From DASQWC01 sp035640475 (GTDB lineage: Bacteria; Actinomycetota; JAICYB01): 42,247 bases of DNA. A program made the translations under genes and the position numbers. Below the pieces are notes generated by a model, which worked only from the letters and a program-made list of their open reading frames with translations, had not been told where the DNA came from and did no database searches. Of this stretch, positions 15,718 through 24,030 are shown in pieces. The number at the start of each line of letters is the position of its first letter. The stretch's first letter is position 1. The stretch covers positions 1 to 42,247 of the forward strand of contig DASQWC010000013.1 of the NCBI GenBank assembly GCA_035640475.1, read 5' to 3'.

Positions 15718-16469
15718 CGGAACACTTCACACACACCGACTACGAGCACATCGCCGAGCATTACGACACGCATCGCGCGCAGTGGGAGATCCCGAGAGAC
15801 GATCTCGTTGCATCGCTCGCCGCCGACGGGCCGATCATCGCCATCGACATCGGTTGCGGCACAGGGCTCTACTTGGAAAAGCAAGCCCAGGAGCTCACCG
15901 GGCTCCCCATCTCCTTGGTCGGGATCGACCCGTCCGCCGCGATGTTGCGCGGGGCCGCATCGAAACACGGCCCGGCCCGCTACGTGAACGGCATCGCCGA
16001 GGCGCTCCCGTTCAGCGACAGGTGTGCGGACTACGTCCACTCGAGCTACGTGTACCACCACTTTTCCGACAAGGAGGCCGCGTTAGATGAGATGTGCCGT
16101 GTCCTCCGCGGTCCGGGCTGTATTCGGATCGTCGATATCGAACCGTGGAGCATGCCCAACTGGTGGGTCTACGAGTTCTTCCCGGAAACTGTCGAGCTCG
16201 ATCACTCGCGCTTCAAGCAGGTCGACTGGCTCACCACCGCACTCGAGCGCCGCGGCCTCGTCGCCGAAGCGCGAGTCGAGCGAGCGACGACAATGCTCAA
16301 GCTGGACGACGCTCTTACGGAATCCGAGAGCAGGACGATTTCCCAACACGCATCAATCGACGACAGTGCATATCGCCGGGGTGTCGAACGTCTGCGTGCG
16401 TTTGCCCGAGATCACACAGAGATCGAGCGTCAGTCGGCGGTCCTCTTCCTCACGGCGCGGAAGACCTAA
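15714..16469 (+). CDS. Class I SAM-dependent methyltransferase
   Basis: A 251-residue Rossmann-fold methyltransferase. Motif I is AIDIGCGTGLYLEK (about residues 43-56), followed by an acidic loop GIDPSAAML, and post-motif residues around YVNGIAEALPFSDRCADYVHSSYVYHHFSD identify a UbiE/Methyltransf_11-type enzyme. The methyl acceptor is unknown. The start overlaps the CoA-transferase stop by 4 nt, so the pair is co-translated and may act on the same CoA-linked or carboxylic acid metabolite. The stop (TAA) overlaps the convergent biotin-carrier stop. A much longer open frame reaching back to 14460 is not used. Confidence 0.9.
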   Translation: MTEHFTHTDYEHIAEHYDTHRAQWEIPRDDLVASLAADGPIIAIDIGCGTGLYLEKQAQELTGLPISLVGIDPSAAMLRGAASKHGPARYVNGIAEALPFSDRCADYVHSSYVYHHFSDKEAALDEMCRVLRGPGCIRIVDIEPWSMPNWWVYEFFPETVELDHSRFKQVDWLTTALERRGLVAEARVERATTMLKLDDALTESESRTISQHASIDDSAYRRGVERLRAFARDHTEIERQSAVLFLTARKT

Positions 16470-16678
16470 CCGAGCACGACGATCACGTCGCCCTCACCGA
16501 CGGTGCCTCCCTCGGTGACGTTGAGCTCCTTGACGACTCCGGCGATCGGCGCCTCGATGGGGATCTCGGTCTTCATCGACTCGAGAATCACGATCGTGTC
16601 GCCCTCGTTTACCGGCTGACCGACGGCGACGTTCACCTTCCACACGTTGGCGACCATGTCCGAGCGCACGCGAGTCAC
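16466..16678 (-). CDS. Free-standing biotin carboxyl carrier protein
   Basis: A compact biotinyl domain of about 70 residues with the biotinylation site ILESMKTEIPI (Lys in MKT, where most carriers have MKM). The hammerhead pattern SDMVANVWKVNVAVGQPVNEGD before it and GGTVGEGDVIVVLG at the end complete the fold. It would carry CO2 between a biotin carboxylase and a carboxyltransferase, plausibly the one encoded divergently 25 nt away. I chose the GTG at 16678 because it yields a standard 70-residue carrier. An ATG at 16657 is possible but would cut the first strand, and the open frame extends to 16756 without looking like carrier sequence. There is no clear ribosome-binding site. The Met-to-Thr change after the biotinyl Lys is a mild oddity seen in some carriers. 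Confidence 0.82.
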   Translation of the reverse strand: MTRVRSDMVANVWKVNVAVGQPVNEGDTIVILESMKTEIPIEAPIAGVVKELNVTEGGTVGEGDVIVVLG

Positions 16679-16703
16679 TGGCGGTTTGTAACAGACTTGA
16701 CCG

Positions 16704-18260
16704 GTGACGTGGGAACCGGAGCTCGAGGAGATCCGCCGGCGCACGGAGCTCGCCAAACAGCTGGGCGGCGCCGAACGCGTCCAGCGCCAGCACGATCAGG
16801 GACGCCTCACGGTCCGCGAACGGCTCGAGCGCCTTCTCGACAAGGGCTCGTTCCACGAGATCGGCGCGCTCGCCGGCTTCCCAACCTATGAAGGAGACGA
16901 GCTCGTCGACTTCTCGCCGTCAAACATCCTTTCGGGCACCGGGACGATCGACGGGCGGCGCGTCGTCGTCTGCGGGGACGACTTCTCGGTACGGGGAGGC
17001 GCTGCCGACGCGGCCATCCATCTCAAGCAGATCCACGCGGAGCGCATGGCCAACGAGCTTCGGCTCCCAATCGTTCGTCTGATCGAGGGATCGGGCGGCG
17101 GCGGAAGCGTCAAGTCCTACGAGAGCTTCAAGCGCACGTACATCCCCGCAAATCCCGGCTGGGACGTCGTCGTCGACAACCTGGCCAAGGTTCCGTGCGT
17201 CGCCGCATGCCTCGGCCCGGTGGCCGGACTCGGCGCGGCGCGCGTCGTCAACGCGCACTTCTCTGTGATGGTGAAGGAAACCTCCCAGCTGTTCGTCGCC
17301 GGGCCGCCCGTCGTCCGCGCCGGCATGGGACAAGACGTCACCAAAGAGGAGCTCGGCGGCTGGGAGATCCACGCGCGGCAGTCGGGCGCCGTCGACAACG
17401 CTGCCGAGAACGAGGACGACGCACTCGCGCAGCTCCGTCGCTTTCTCGCCTACCTGCCCTCGAGCGTCTGGGAAGTACCGCCGCGGACGGCGACGACCGA
17501 CGATCCCCTCCGCCGGGAGGAGGAGCTGCTCTCGATCGTCCCGCGCGAGCGCAGGCAGGTCTACGACATGCGGCGGATCCTCCAGCTCGTCTTCGACGAG
17601 AGCTCGGTCTTCGAGATCGGCCGCTACTACGGACCGTCGACGATCTGCGCGCTGGCCACGCTCGACGGCTATCCCGTTGCCGTGATGGCAAACGACCCGC
17701 GCGTGTACGCCGGCGGAATGACGGCGGCGGCCTCGCAAAAGATCGTCCGGTTCTGCGACCTCGCCGACACGTTCCACCTCCCCGTCGTCAATCTCGTCGA
17801 TCAGCCCGGCTTCGTCATCGGCGTGGAGGCCGAGAAGGCGGGCACGATCCGTCACGGCGCGCGGGCGCTCGCGGCCGTGTACCAAGCGTCGATCCCTTGG
17901 GTGTCGATCATCGTGCGCAAGGTGTTCGGCGTCGCCGGAGCCGCACACGGCAACGCACAGCGACTCAACCTGCGCTACGCGTGGCCGTCCGGCGACTGGG
18001 GATCGCTGCCGCTGGAAGGCGGGATCGAAGCCGCGTACCGGCGCGTGCTCGACGAGGCCCCCAACCGCGAAGCCAAACGGCAGGAGATCCTCGAATCGCT
18101 CGAGTCGATGCGATCGGTGTTCCGGACGGCCGAGACGTTCGGCGTCGAAGAGATCATCGACCCGCGCGACACGCGCCGTCTTCTCTGCGAGTGGATTCCC
18201 GAGGCCTACCGGGTCGTCGCGACGCTCACGGGACCGCGGACGCATGGAATAAGACCGTGA
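16704..18260 (+). CDS. Acyl-CoA carboxylase beta (carboxyltransferase) subunit, substrate unknown
   Basis: A 518-residue carboxyltransferase, a second paralog after the one at 522. The N-half has HDQGRLTVRERLERLLDKGS and EGSGGGGSVKSYESF, and the C-half has VDQPGFVIGVEAEKAGTIRHG and RYAWPSGDWGSLPLEGG. The GVAGAAHGNAQ loop differs strongly from propionyl-CoA carboxylases (normally GGAYDVM-like), so the acyl substrate is probably different; long, branched or methylcrotonyl-type acyl-CoA are possibilities. The partner biotin carrier may be the divergent gene at 16678. The gene starts at GTG; CAGACT ending 6 nt upstream could be a -10 box for a leaderless message. It heads a run of four genes that overlap by 4 nt each. 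Confidence 0.87.
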   Translation: MTWEPELEEIRRRTELAKQLGGAERVQRQHDQGRLTVRERLERLLDKGSFHEIGALAGFPTYEGDELVDFSPSNILSGTGTIDGRRVVVCGDDFSVRGGAADAAIHLKQIHAERMANELRLPIVRLIEGSGGGGSVKSYESFKRTYIPANPGWDVVVDNLAKVPCVAACLGPVAGLGAARVVNAHFSVMVKETSQLFVAGPPVVRAGMGQDVTKEELGGWEIHARQSGAVDNAAENEDDALAQLRRFLAYLPSSVWEVPPRTATTDDPLRREEELLSIVPRERRQVYDMRRILQLVFDESSVFEIGRYYGPSTICALATLDGYPVAVMANDPRVYAGGMTAAASQKIVRFCDLADTFHLPVVNLVDQPGFVIGVEAEKAGTIRHGARALAAVYQASIPWVSIIVRKVFGVAGAAHGNAQRLNLRYAWPSGDWGSLPLEGGIEAAYRRVLDEAPNREAKRQEILESLESMRSVFRTAETFGVEEIIDPRDTRRLLCEWIPEAYRVVATLTGPRTHGIRP

Positions 18261-19798
18261 GCGACGCGCCGGCGGCCGGACCAGCGGTCGTTCGCCGGCT
18301 GTGGCGGCGGGTGCTGGCCCACGGGATCGCAGCAAACTTGGTCGGCGTCGCCGCCGTCGTGTTCATCCTATTGACCTACCAGCACATCTACACGGGCGGT
18401 TTGTCCGCTGCACAGCGATTGAGGCCGCTCGCGATCATGGTGGCGGGAGTCGTCGCAATCGGCGTCGCCGTGGCGATCCCGGTGACACGCATCATCGCCG
18501 AGCGCTCGGCCGGCTGGGTCATCGACGAGCGGACGCCCGACGCGGACGATCTCAGACGCATCGCATTGATCCCACGGCTTACCGCGGTGATCAGCGTCCT
18601 CCTCTGGTGTTTCGGGACGGCCGCCTTGATCCCGCTGTACGTGCTCGTTGCGGGCTACGAGATCGAGACCGGTTGGCGCCAGGTCGTGGCCACGTTGATC
18701 GGGTTCGCATACGGCGCCCTCGTCGCCGCCTTCCTGTCCTATCTGCTGGCCGAACGCGAGCTCCGGCCGATTCTGGCTTCGGTCATCGAGGCGCAGCCGG
18801 AACGCTGGCCTCCGTCAACCGGCGTGAGCGGGAGGCTGCTCATCGCATGGTTCGCCGTCGCGGGAGCCCCGCTCATCATGCTCGGCTATTACTCGCTGGG
18901 CATCACTTCGCGGCCGCCGCCGAACGCCTCGCTGAAGGAGTTTCTTCCTCAGATCGGGTTCGCGTTGATGAGCTCGTCCGCGCTCGCCGCTGTCGTCGGG
19001 CTCGCCGTGTTCATCTACGCTGGGCGCGCGATCACGACACCTCTCGGCCGTGTCCAGAAAGCGCTGCGTCGCGTCGCGGACGGCGACCTGTCCGTCCAAC
19101 TCGAGGTCGGTGAGAGCGGCGAGATCGGTCTCCTTCAAGCCGGCTTCAACCAAATGGTTCGCGGGTTGCGTGAGCGGGAACGCATGCGCGACCTGTTCGG
19201 CCGCCACGTTGGCGTCGAGGTCGCCCAGCGTGCGATGACCGGTGACAACGCGCTCGGAGGCGAGAACCGGACGGCAACTGCGATGTTCGTCGATGTCATC
19301 GCCTCGACGCAGCTCGCCCAGACGAAGACGCCCGACGAAGTCGTCGAGATCCTGAATGCGTTCTTCGACGCGGTCGTCCGCGCCGTCGGTGACGAGGACG
19401 GCCTCATCAACAAATTCGCCGGCGACGGCGCCATGTGCATCTTCGGCGCTCCCCACGATCAACCAGATCACGCTGCCCGCGCTTTACGCGCGGCACGACG
19501 GCTGCGAGACAAACTCGACGGCCTCGAGTCGATCGAGGCGGCGATCGGAATCTCCTCGGGAGAAGTTGTGGCGGGCAACGTCGGGTCCCTCGACCGTTAC
19601 GAGTACACGGTCGTCGGAGATCCCGTGAACGAAGCGGCGCGCCTCACCGAACAAGCGAAGATGAATTCGGCCCGCGTCCTGGCGAGCGAACGTTGCGTCG
19701 GCGCCGCCGGCGATGAGGGTATGAATTGGTCGATGCGCGAGACGCTGCATCTTCGAGGCCGCAGCGAGCCGACCGTCACGTACGCGCCGAAGCAGTGA
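18257..19798 (+). CDS. Membrane class III adenylate cyclase with HAMP domain (6 TM)
   Basis: A 513-residue protein with about six transmembrane helices (residues 20-258), a HAMP linker (about 260-320, containing RVADGDLSVQLEVGESGEIG) and a C-terminal class III cyclase domain. The metal-binding aspartates are Asp346 (MFVDVIAST) and Asp390 (FAGDGAMCIFG). The adenine-selecting Lys is present in INKFAGDG and the partner Thr in YEYTVVGD, as in class IIIb adenylate cyclases. The architecture matches mycobacterial Rv1318c-Rv1320c/Rv3645. It makes cAMP from ATP in response to an unknown membrane or fatty-acid-type cue. The GTG start overlaps the carboxyltransferase stop (GTGA), and the next gene starts the same way. 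The open frame reaches back to 17195, but that part is shadow. Confidence 0.92.
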   Translation: MSDAPAAGPAVVRRLWRRVLAHGIAANLVGVAAVVFILLTYQHIYTGGLSAAQRLRPLAIMVAGVVAIGVAVAIPVTRIIAERSAGWVIDERTPDADDLRRIALIPRLTAVISVLLWCFGTAALIPLYVLVAGYEIETGWRQVVATLIGFAYGALVAAFLSYLLAERELRPILASVIEAQPERWPPSTGVSGRLLIAWFAVAGAPLIMLGYYSLGITSRPPPNASLKEFLPQIGFALMSSSALAAVVGLAVFIYAGRAITTPLGRVQKALRRVADGDLSVQLEVGESGEIGLLQAGFNQMVRGLRERERMRDLFGRHVGVEVAQRAMTGDNALGGENRTATAMFVDVIASTQLAQTKTPDEVVEILNAFFDAVVRAVGDEDGLINKFAGDGAMCIFGAPHDQPDHAARALRAARRLRDKLDGLESIEAAIGISSGEVVAGNVGSLDRYEYTVVGDPVNEAARLTEQAKMNSARVLASERCVGAAGDEGMNWSMRETLHLRGRSEPTVTYAPKQ

Positions 19799-20277
19799 CG
19801 ATCGGCGTCCGGCCGTTCTCCGAGAACGACAAGCAGTGGGCCTACGGCGTCCTGTTCCCAAAAGGCGGGCCGAGCCGAGTGGCTTCGAGACAAGCTCTTC
19901 ACGATCCGCTCACACTGCCGGGCTTCGTCGCTTGGAAGGCAGGCGCCCGGGTCGGCTTGGCCACCTATCGCCTCGACGGCGAAGAGTGCGAGCTCCTCAC
20001 GCTCGACAGCGTTGTTGAGAACCAAGGCATCGGCTCTCAGCTCATCGACGCCGTCGAAGACGCCGCACGCACCGCGGGGTGCAAAACGATGTGGCTCATC
20101 ACGACAAACGACAACACCCATGCGCTGCGCTTCTATCAGCGCCGCGGCATGCACATCAGGGAAGTCCGGCCCGGTGCCGTCGATCAGGAGCGAACCACGA
20201 TCAAGCCCGAGATCCCGGAGGTCGGCAACGACGGGATCCCGATCCGCGACGAGATCGAGCTGGCACTCGAGCTATGA
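19795..20277 (+). CDS. GNAT-family N-acetyltransferase
   Basis: A 160-residue GNAT acetyltransferase. The acetyl-CoA pyrophosphate loop is recognisable as VVENQGIGSQLIDAVEDAA (a Q/RxxGxG/A variant), followed by KTMWLITTNDNTHALRFYQRRGM, the usual strand, helix and FYxxxG segment. The acceptor amine is unknown. It has a GTG start overlapping the cyclase stop and a stop overlapping the next start, so it is co-translated between a cAMP-making enzyme and a cobalamin-binding protein. Bacterial GNATs in cAMP contexts can be protein lysine acetyltransferases, but no cNMP-binding domain is present here. Confidence 0.88.
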   Translation: MTIGVRPFSENDKQWAYGVLFPKGGPSRVASRQALHDPLTLPGFVAWKAGARVGLATYRLDGEECELLTLDSVVENQGIGSQLIDAVEDAARTAGCKTMWLITTNDNTHALRFYQRRGMHIREVRPGAVDQERTTIKPEIPEVGNDGIPIRDEIELALEL

Positions 20278-21197
20278 GAATCGTCTCGCTGCTGCCGTCG
20301 GCGACCGACATCGTCTGCTCGCTCGGCCTCCGCGATCAGCTCGTCGGTCGCACACACGAGTGCGACTGGCCGCCGGGCATCGAGGAGGTCCCTGCCGTGA
20401 CGTCTGATGCACTGGCGACGCACGAGATGACGTCGGCGGACATCCACGCCGCGATCGGTGGAGCCGTTCACTCCGGGTCGTCCATCTATGGGCTCGACGA
20501 CGACGCGCTCGAGCGGGCCAAGCCCGACCTGATCATCACGCAGGAGCTGTGCGAGGTCTGTGCGGTCTCCTACGAGGAAGTCACGCAGGCTGCGCGACTG
20601 ATGAATGCCGACGCGAAGATCGTGTCGCTCGAGCCGCATTCGGTCGCCGACATCCTCGAGCACGTCTTACTCGTGGGACGACTTACCAATTGCGAAGCCG
20701 AGGCCGAGCGAGTGGTGGCCGACGCGCGCGATCGGATCGGACGGCTCCGAGATGCCGTCGCAGCACTGCGACGGCCGCGGGTCGTTTGCGTCGAATGGCT
20801 CGATCCGATCTTCGCCGCCGGGCATTGGGTGCCCGAACAGGTGGAGATCGCCGGCGGCGAAGAGCTCCTCGGCCCCCGAGGGAAACCCTCGCACCAAGTC
20901 GATTGGAAGTCGGTCGTCGACGCCGCACCCGACGTCGTCGTCCTGATGCCGTGCGGCATGCCGATCGACAGAACGTTGAGCGAGCTCGACACGATGACAT
21001 CGCGGCCGGGATGGGGTGACCTGCCGGCCGTCCGCAACGACCGCGTCTACGTCGTTGATGCCTCGTCGTACTTCAACCGGCCCGGCCCCCGGGTCGTCCG
21101 GGGAGCCGAGATCCTGTTCGGGCTGTTCCATCCCGCCGTCGATGGAATGGCCGATCCGCCGACACATGATGAAGGGCGGCGGGTGACCAGCCCGTAA
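20274..21197 (+). CDS. Cobalamin-binding (BtuF-like) helical backbone protein, apparently cytoplasmic
   Basis: A 307-residue type III periplasmic-binding-fold protein. It opens with RIVSLLPSATDIVCSLGL and contains LVGRTHECDWPP and KPDLIITQELCEVCAVSY, a pattern found in proteins annotated as cobalamin-binding or cobalamin/Fe3+-siderophore binding. There is no signal peptide or lipobox, so it is either cytoplasmic or uses another export route, as in many BtuF-like homologs of actinobacteria. No BtuCD permease or ATPase is nearby. Its role may be B12 capture or salvage, which fits the B12-dependent mutase at 31968, but binding is inferred from family. It overlaps the GNAT stop by 4 nt (ATGA) and is the last gene of this run. 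Confidence 0.82.
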   Translation: MRIVSLLPSATDIVCSLGLRDQLVGRTHECDWPPGIEEVPAVTSDALATHEMTSADIHAAIGGAVHSGSSIYGLDDDALERAKPDLIITQELCEVCAVSYEEVTQAARLMNADAKIVSLEPHSVADILEHVLLVGRLTNCEAEAERVVADARDRIGRLRDAVAALRRPRVVCVEWLDPIFAAGHWVPEQVEIAGGEELLGPRGKPSHQVDWKSVVDAAPDVVVLMPCGMPIDRTLSELDTMTSRPGWGDLPAVRNDRVYVVDASSYFNRPGPRVVRGAEILFGLFHPAVDGMADPPTHDEGRRVTSP

Positions 21198-21228
21198 CAA
21201 TCCATAGTTCGAGCGTCGAGCACGTCAC

Positions 21229-21234
21229 TACACT
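21229..21234 (+). promoter_or_regulatory. -10 box TACACT for leaderless cyclase transcript
   Basis: TACACT ends 6 nt before the GTG at 21241. No Shine-Dalgarno sequence is present between them, so the transcript is probably leaderless. The same hexamer is used at 14507. No good -35 is visible. Confidence 0.5.
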
Positions 21235-21240
21235 CGGGGC

Positions 21241-22773
21241 GTGACTTCCGGTTCGGGGCAACCGGACGGTGCCGCGCTCGCGAGACGCATCGAGTGGCGC
21301 GTCTGGCGGGCGACGCTGATCGCAAATCTTGTCGGGATGGGCTTCATCGCGCTCGACGCCGTGACGATCTCCAACGTCATTCGCTCGGTCTCGACCGGCC
21401 GGCTCGTCGCACTGTGCGGCATTGTTGCGATTCCGTACTTCGCGTTCGGCGCGAGCATGGGCGTGTTCCACGTCCGCCGGCGCCTCGGACCGGCGATTCG
21501 GTGGCTCGCCGAGGCCCGCGCTCCGACGCCGGAGGAGCGTCTGCAGCTCACCGCTCAGCCCCGGCGTATCGCGACGTATCCCCTGATCTACTGGGCACTC
21601 CTGCCGGTCTGGTCGCTGCCCTATCTCCACTTCGTCGTCGGGTTCAAGCCCGGGCCGCTCGGGCTCGTCAAGGTCGTTATTGCATTCGGCTTGTCGGCGC
21701 TCATCAGTTTTGCCATGTCAAACTTCCTCGTCGAGCGCGAGCTCCGGCCCGTCGTCGCCTATGCCTTTGCCGACGACCCACCGTTGTCGACGCGGTCGAT
21801 CGGCTTGTTCGGACGGCTCGTGCTGGCGTGGTGCGCGGCGTGCGGCACGCCGCTGGTCGCCATCGCCGTCACGCTCGTCGGACTCACGCCGCAGGAGAGA
21901 GCCAGCACGGCGCCGTTCATCTGGGGCATGAGCCTGCTCGGCATGCTGGCGGGGATCCTCGTGGCCGTGACGGCCGCTCGGGCGATCACGGACCCGATCC
22001 ACGCGGTGCGCCAAGGGATGCGCTCGGTGGAGGAGGGCGAGCTGGGTGTCGAGGTCCCAATCGACGTGACCGGCGAGCTCGGTCAGCTGCAGGTCGGCTT
22101 CAACCGAATGGTCACCGGCTTGCGCGATCGCCAGCGCGTCCAGGAGGTGTTCGGACGACACGTGGGAGCCGAGGTCGCGAAGCGCGCCTTGGACGACGAG
22201 TTCGTGCTGGGAGGCGAGCTGCGTGAGGCCACGACGATGTTCGTCGACGTCATCGCGTCGACACGGCTCGCGCAGACCCGGCTTCCACAAGACGTGGTCG
22301 AGCAGCTGAATGAGTTCTTCGAAGCCGTCATTCGATGCGTCGAGGCCGAAGGCGGGCTCGTGAATCAGTTCCAGGGCGACGGCGTTCTGTGCGTGTTCGG
22401 TGCGCCCGACGACCTTTCCGATCATGCGGCCAGAGCGCTCCGGGCCGCACGAGCCGTGCGAAAGGAGATCGGAACGGCCCGACCCGGCGGGCTCGACGCA
22501 GCCATTGGGATCTCATCGGGCAAAGTCGTTGCCGGAAACGTCGGCGGCGTCCACCGCTACGAGTACACGGTGGTCGGCGACTCGACCAACGAAGCATCGC
22601 GGCTCACCGAGCGAGCGAAGCCGATGTCGTCGCGCACACTCGCGAGCAAGACGACGATCGAGCTCGCCGGCGACGAGGCGAAGCACTGGGAAGAGGTCGG
22701 CACACTCCCGTTGCGCGGCCGGGCCGAGCCGACGGTCGCCTACGAGCCGAGCCTCGACGTTCAGTCCGAGTAG
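21241..22773 (+). CDS. Membrane class III nucleotide cyclase with HAMP domain, Gln at the base-selecting site
   Basis: A 510-residue paralog of the cyclase at 18257 with the same layout: six membrane helices to about residue 255, HAMP (SVEEGELGVEVPIDVTGELG), then the cyclase domain. The metal aspartates are kept at Asp336 (MFVDVIAST) and Asp380 (FQGDGVLCVFG), and Thr is kept in YEYTVVGD. The Lys that selects adenine in adenylate cyclases is Gln here (VNQFQGDG against NKFAGDG in the paralog). The enzyme may still use ATP, may be relaxed in base choice, or may be weak. It has its own leaderless promoter and is separated from the preceding operon by 43 nt. Confidence 0.9.
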   Translation: MTSGSGQPDGAALARRIEWRVWRATLIANLVGMGFIALDAVTISNVIRSVSTGRLVALCGIVAIPYFAFGASMGVFHVRRRLGPAIRWLAEARAPTPEERLQLTAQPRRIATYPLIYWALLPVWSLPYLHFVVGFKPGPLGLVKVVIAFGLSALISFAMSNFLVERELRPVVAYAFADDPPLSTRSIGLFGRLVLAWCAACGTPLVAIAVTLVGLTPQERASTAPFIWGMSLLGMLAGILVAVTAARAITDPIHAVRQGMRSVEEGELGVEVPIDVTGELGQLQVGFNRMVTGLRDRQRVQEVFGRHVGAEVAKRALDDEFVLGGELREATTMFVDVIASTRLAQTRLPQDVVEQLNEFFEAVIRCVEAEGGLVNQFQGDGVLCVFGAPDDLSDHAARALRAARAVRKEIGTARPGGLDAAIGISSGKVVAGNVGGVHRYEYTVVGDSTNEASRLTERAKPMSSRTLASKTTIELAGDEAKHWEEVGTLPLRGRAEPTVAYEPSLDVQSE

Positions 22774-22797
22774 CACCGGTACTTGACGGCGCCCTCT

Positions 22798-22820
22798 ATC
22801 TGACAGGCAAACTGTCAGAT
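22798..22820. promoter_or_regulatory. Perfect 9-bp inverted repeat abutting a start codon (putative operator)
   Basis: ATCTGACAG (22798-22806) and CTGTCAGAT (22812-22820) are perfect inverted repeats separated by GCAAA. The second arm ends one base before the ATG at 22822. TTGACG at 22783-22788 could be a -35 box, with CAAACT (22808-22813) as a weak -10. There is no Shine-Dalgarno site, so the message is probably leaderless and the palindrome would overlap both promoter and transcription start. The dyad has the size and shape of a TetR- or GntR-type operator. No regulator gene is adjacent in the same orientation. Confidence 0.6.
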
Positions 22821-22821
22821 C

Positions 22822-24024
22822 ATGCGTTTCGGCACCTTTATCGCGCCGTTCCACCCCGTCACCCACGATCCCAACGTCGCGCTCCACCGCGATCTCGAGC
22901 TCGTCGGCTGGCTCGACCAGCTCGGCTACGACGAGGCCTGGATCGGCGAGCATCACTCGGCGGGCTACGAGATCATCGCGTCGCCCGAGGTCTTCATCGC
23001 CGCGGCGGCCGAGCGGACGCGCACGATCAAGCTCGGCACCGGCGTGAGCTCGCTCCCCTATCACCACCCGCTGATCCTCGCCGACCGCATGGTGCTGCTC
23101 GATCACCTCACCCGCGGCCGGACGATGTTCGGCGTCGGGCCGGGTGCGCTCCCGTCGGACGCTTTCATGATGGGGATCGACCCCGTCGACCAGCGCCGGC
23201 GGATGGAGGAGAGCCTCGAGGTGATGCTTCAGCTCTTCGCCGGCGAGACGGTATCGGCCCAGACCGATTGGTTCACGTTGCGCGACGCGCGCTTGCAGCT
23301 TCTGCCCTACACGCAGCCGTGCTTCGAGATCGCCGTTGCGGCAATGATCTCGCCGTCCGGCCCGCGTCTTGCCGGCAAGCACGGACTCAGCCTGCTGTCG
23401 ATCGGCGCGACGCAGACCGAGGGCTTCAACATCATGTCCAACACGTGGTCGATCATGGAGGAGCGCGCCGCAGAGTTCGGCACCACCGTCGATCGCAGCG
23501 ACTGGCGTTTGGTCGGTCCGATGCACATCGCTCCGACCCGTGAGCAAGCCCGGGCCGACGTGCAATTCGGCCTCGCGGAATGGGTGGACTACTTTGTCCG
23601 CGTTGCTGCGCTCCCATTGGTTCCGGCCGGGATGGACGACGTGGACGACCTCGTCGACACACTGACGTCGCAAGGGTTCGCCGTCATCGGCACGCCGGAC
23701 GACGCCATCGAGCAGATCGAGCGCCTCGAGAAGCAAGCCGCCGGATTCGGCTGCTATCTGTTCATGGCGCACGACTGGGCCAACCGCGAAGCGACGCGCC
23801 TGTCCTACGAGCTGTTCGCACGCAACGTCTTCCCGCACTTCAAGGGAACGACCCAAGCGACGCGCGGCTCCCGAGATTGGGTTGCGGAGCAGCGTCCGCA
23901 GCAGCTCGGCCGCGCCGGCGAGGCCATCATGAAGGCCATCGGCGACCACGCCGCCGAAGGCAGCGCCTCCGGTAACGCGCTCAAGGAAGCGATCGAGCAG
24001 CGCGCCGCCGAGCAGCAGCCCTAG
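22822..24024 (+). CDS. LLM-class (luciferase-like) flavin-dependent monooxygenase
   Basis: A 400-residue TIM-barrel enzyme of the bacterial luciferase/LLM superfamily, using FMN or F420. The N-terminus MRFGTFIAPFHPV, then WIGEHHSAGYEIIASPEVFIAAAAERT and LGTGVSSLPYHHPLILADRMVLLDHLTRGR, are diagnostic. Relatives are alkanal and limonene monooxygenases and F420-dependent oxidoreductases; the substrate is not predictable. It stands alone behind a perfect palindrome that touches the start codon, so it looks substrate-induced through a repressor. Its TAG stop lies in a 16-bp palindrome shared with the convergent gene. Confidence 0.9.
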   Translation: MRFGTFIAPFHPVTHDPNVALHRDLELVGWLDQLGYDEAWIGEHHSAGYEIIASPEVFIAAAAERTRTIKLGTGVSSLPYHHPLILADRMVLLDHLTRGRTMFGVGPGALPSDAFMMGIDPVDQRRRMEESLEVMLQLFAGETVSAQTDWFTLRDARLQLLPYTQPCFEIAVAAMISPSGPRLAGKHGLSLLSIGATQTEGFNIMSNTWSIMEERAAEFGTTVDRSDWRLVGPMHIAPTREQARADVQFGLAEWVDYFVRVAALPLVPAGMDDVDDLVDTLTSQGFAVIGTPDDAIEQIERLEKQAAGFGCYLFMAHDWANREATRLSYELFARNVFPHFKGTTQATRGSRDWVAEQRPQQLGRAGEAIMKAIGDHAAEGSASGNALKEAIEQRAAEQQP

Positions 24025-24030
24025 GGCTGC
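24015..24030. repeat. 16-bp palindrome holding the stop codons of two convergent genes
   Basis: GCAGCCCTAGGGCTGC is perfectly self-complementary. The plus-strand gene stops at TAG 24022-24024 and the minus-strand gene at TAG read from 24023-24021, so the central CTAG serves both. It may help end transcription, but there is no T-tract. Confidence 0.55.

Noticed and set aside
17195..18256. Extension of the adenylate cyclase upstream to 17195
   Set aside because: It lies over the carboxyltransferase gene; the GTG at 18257 gives a protein of family length with six TM helices.
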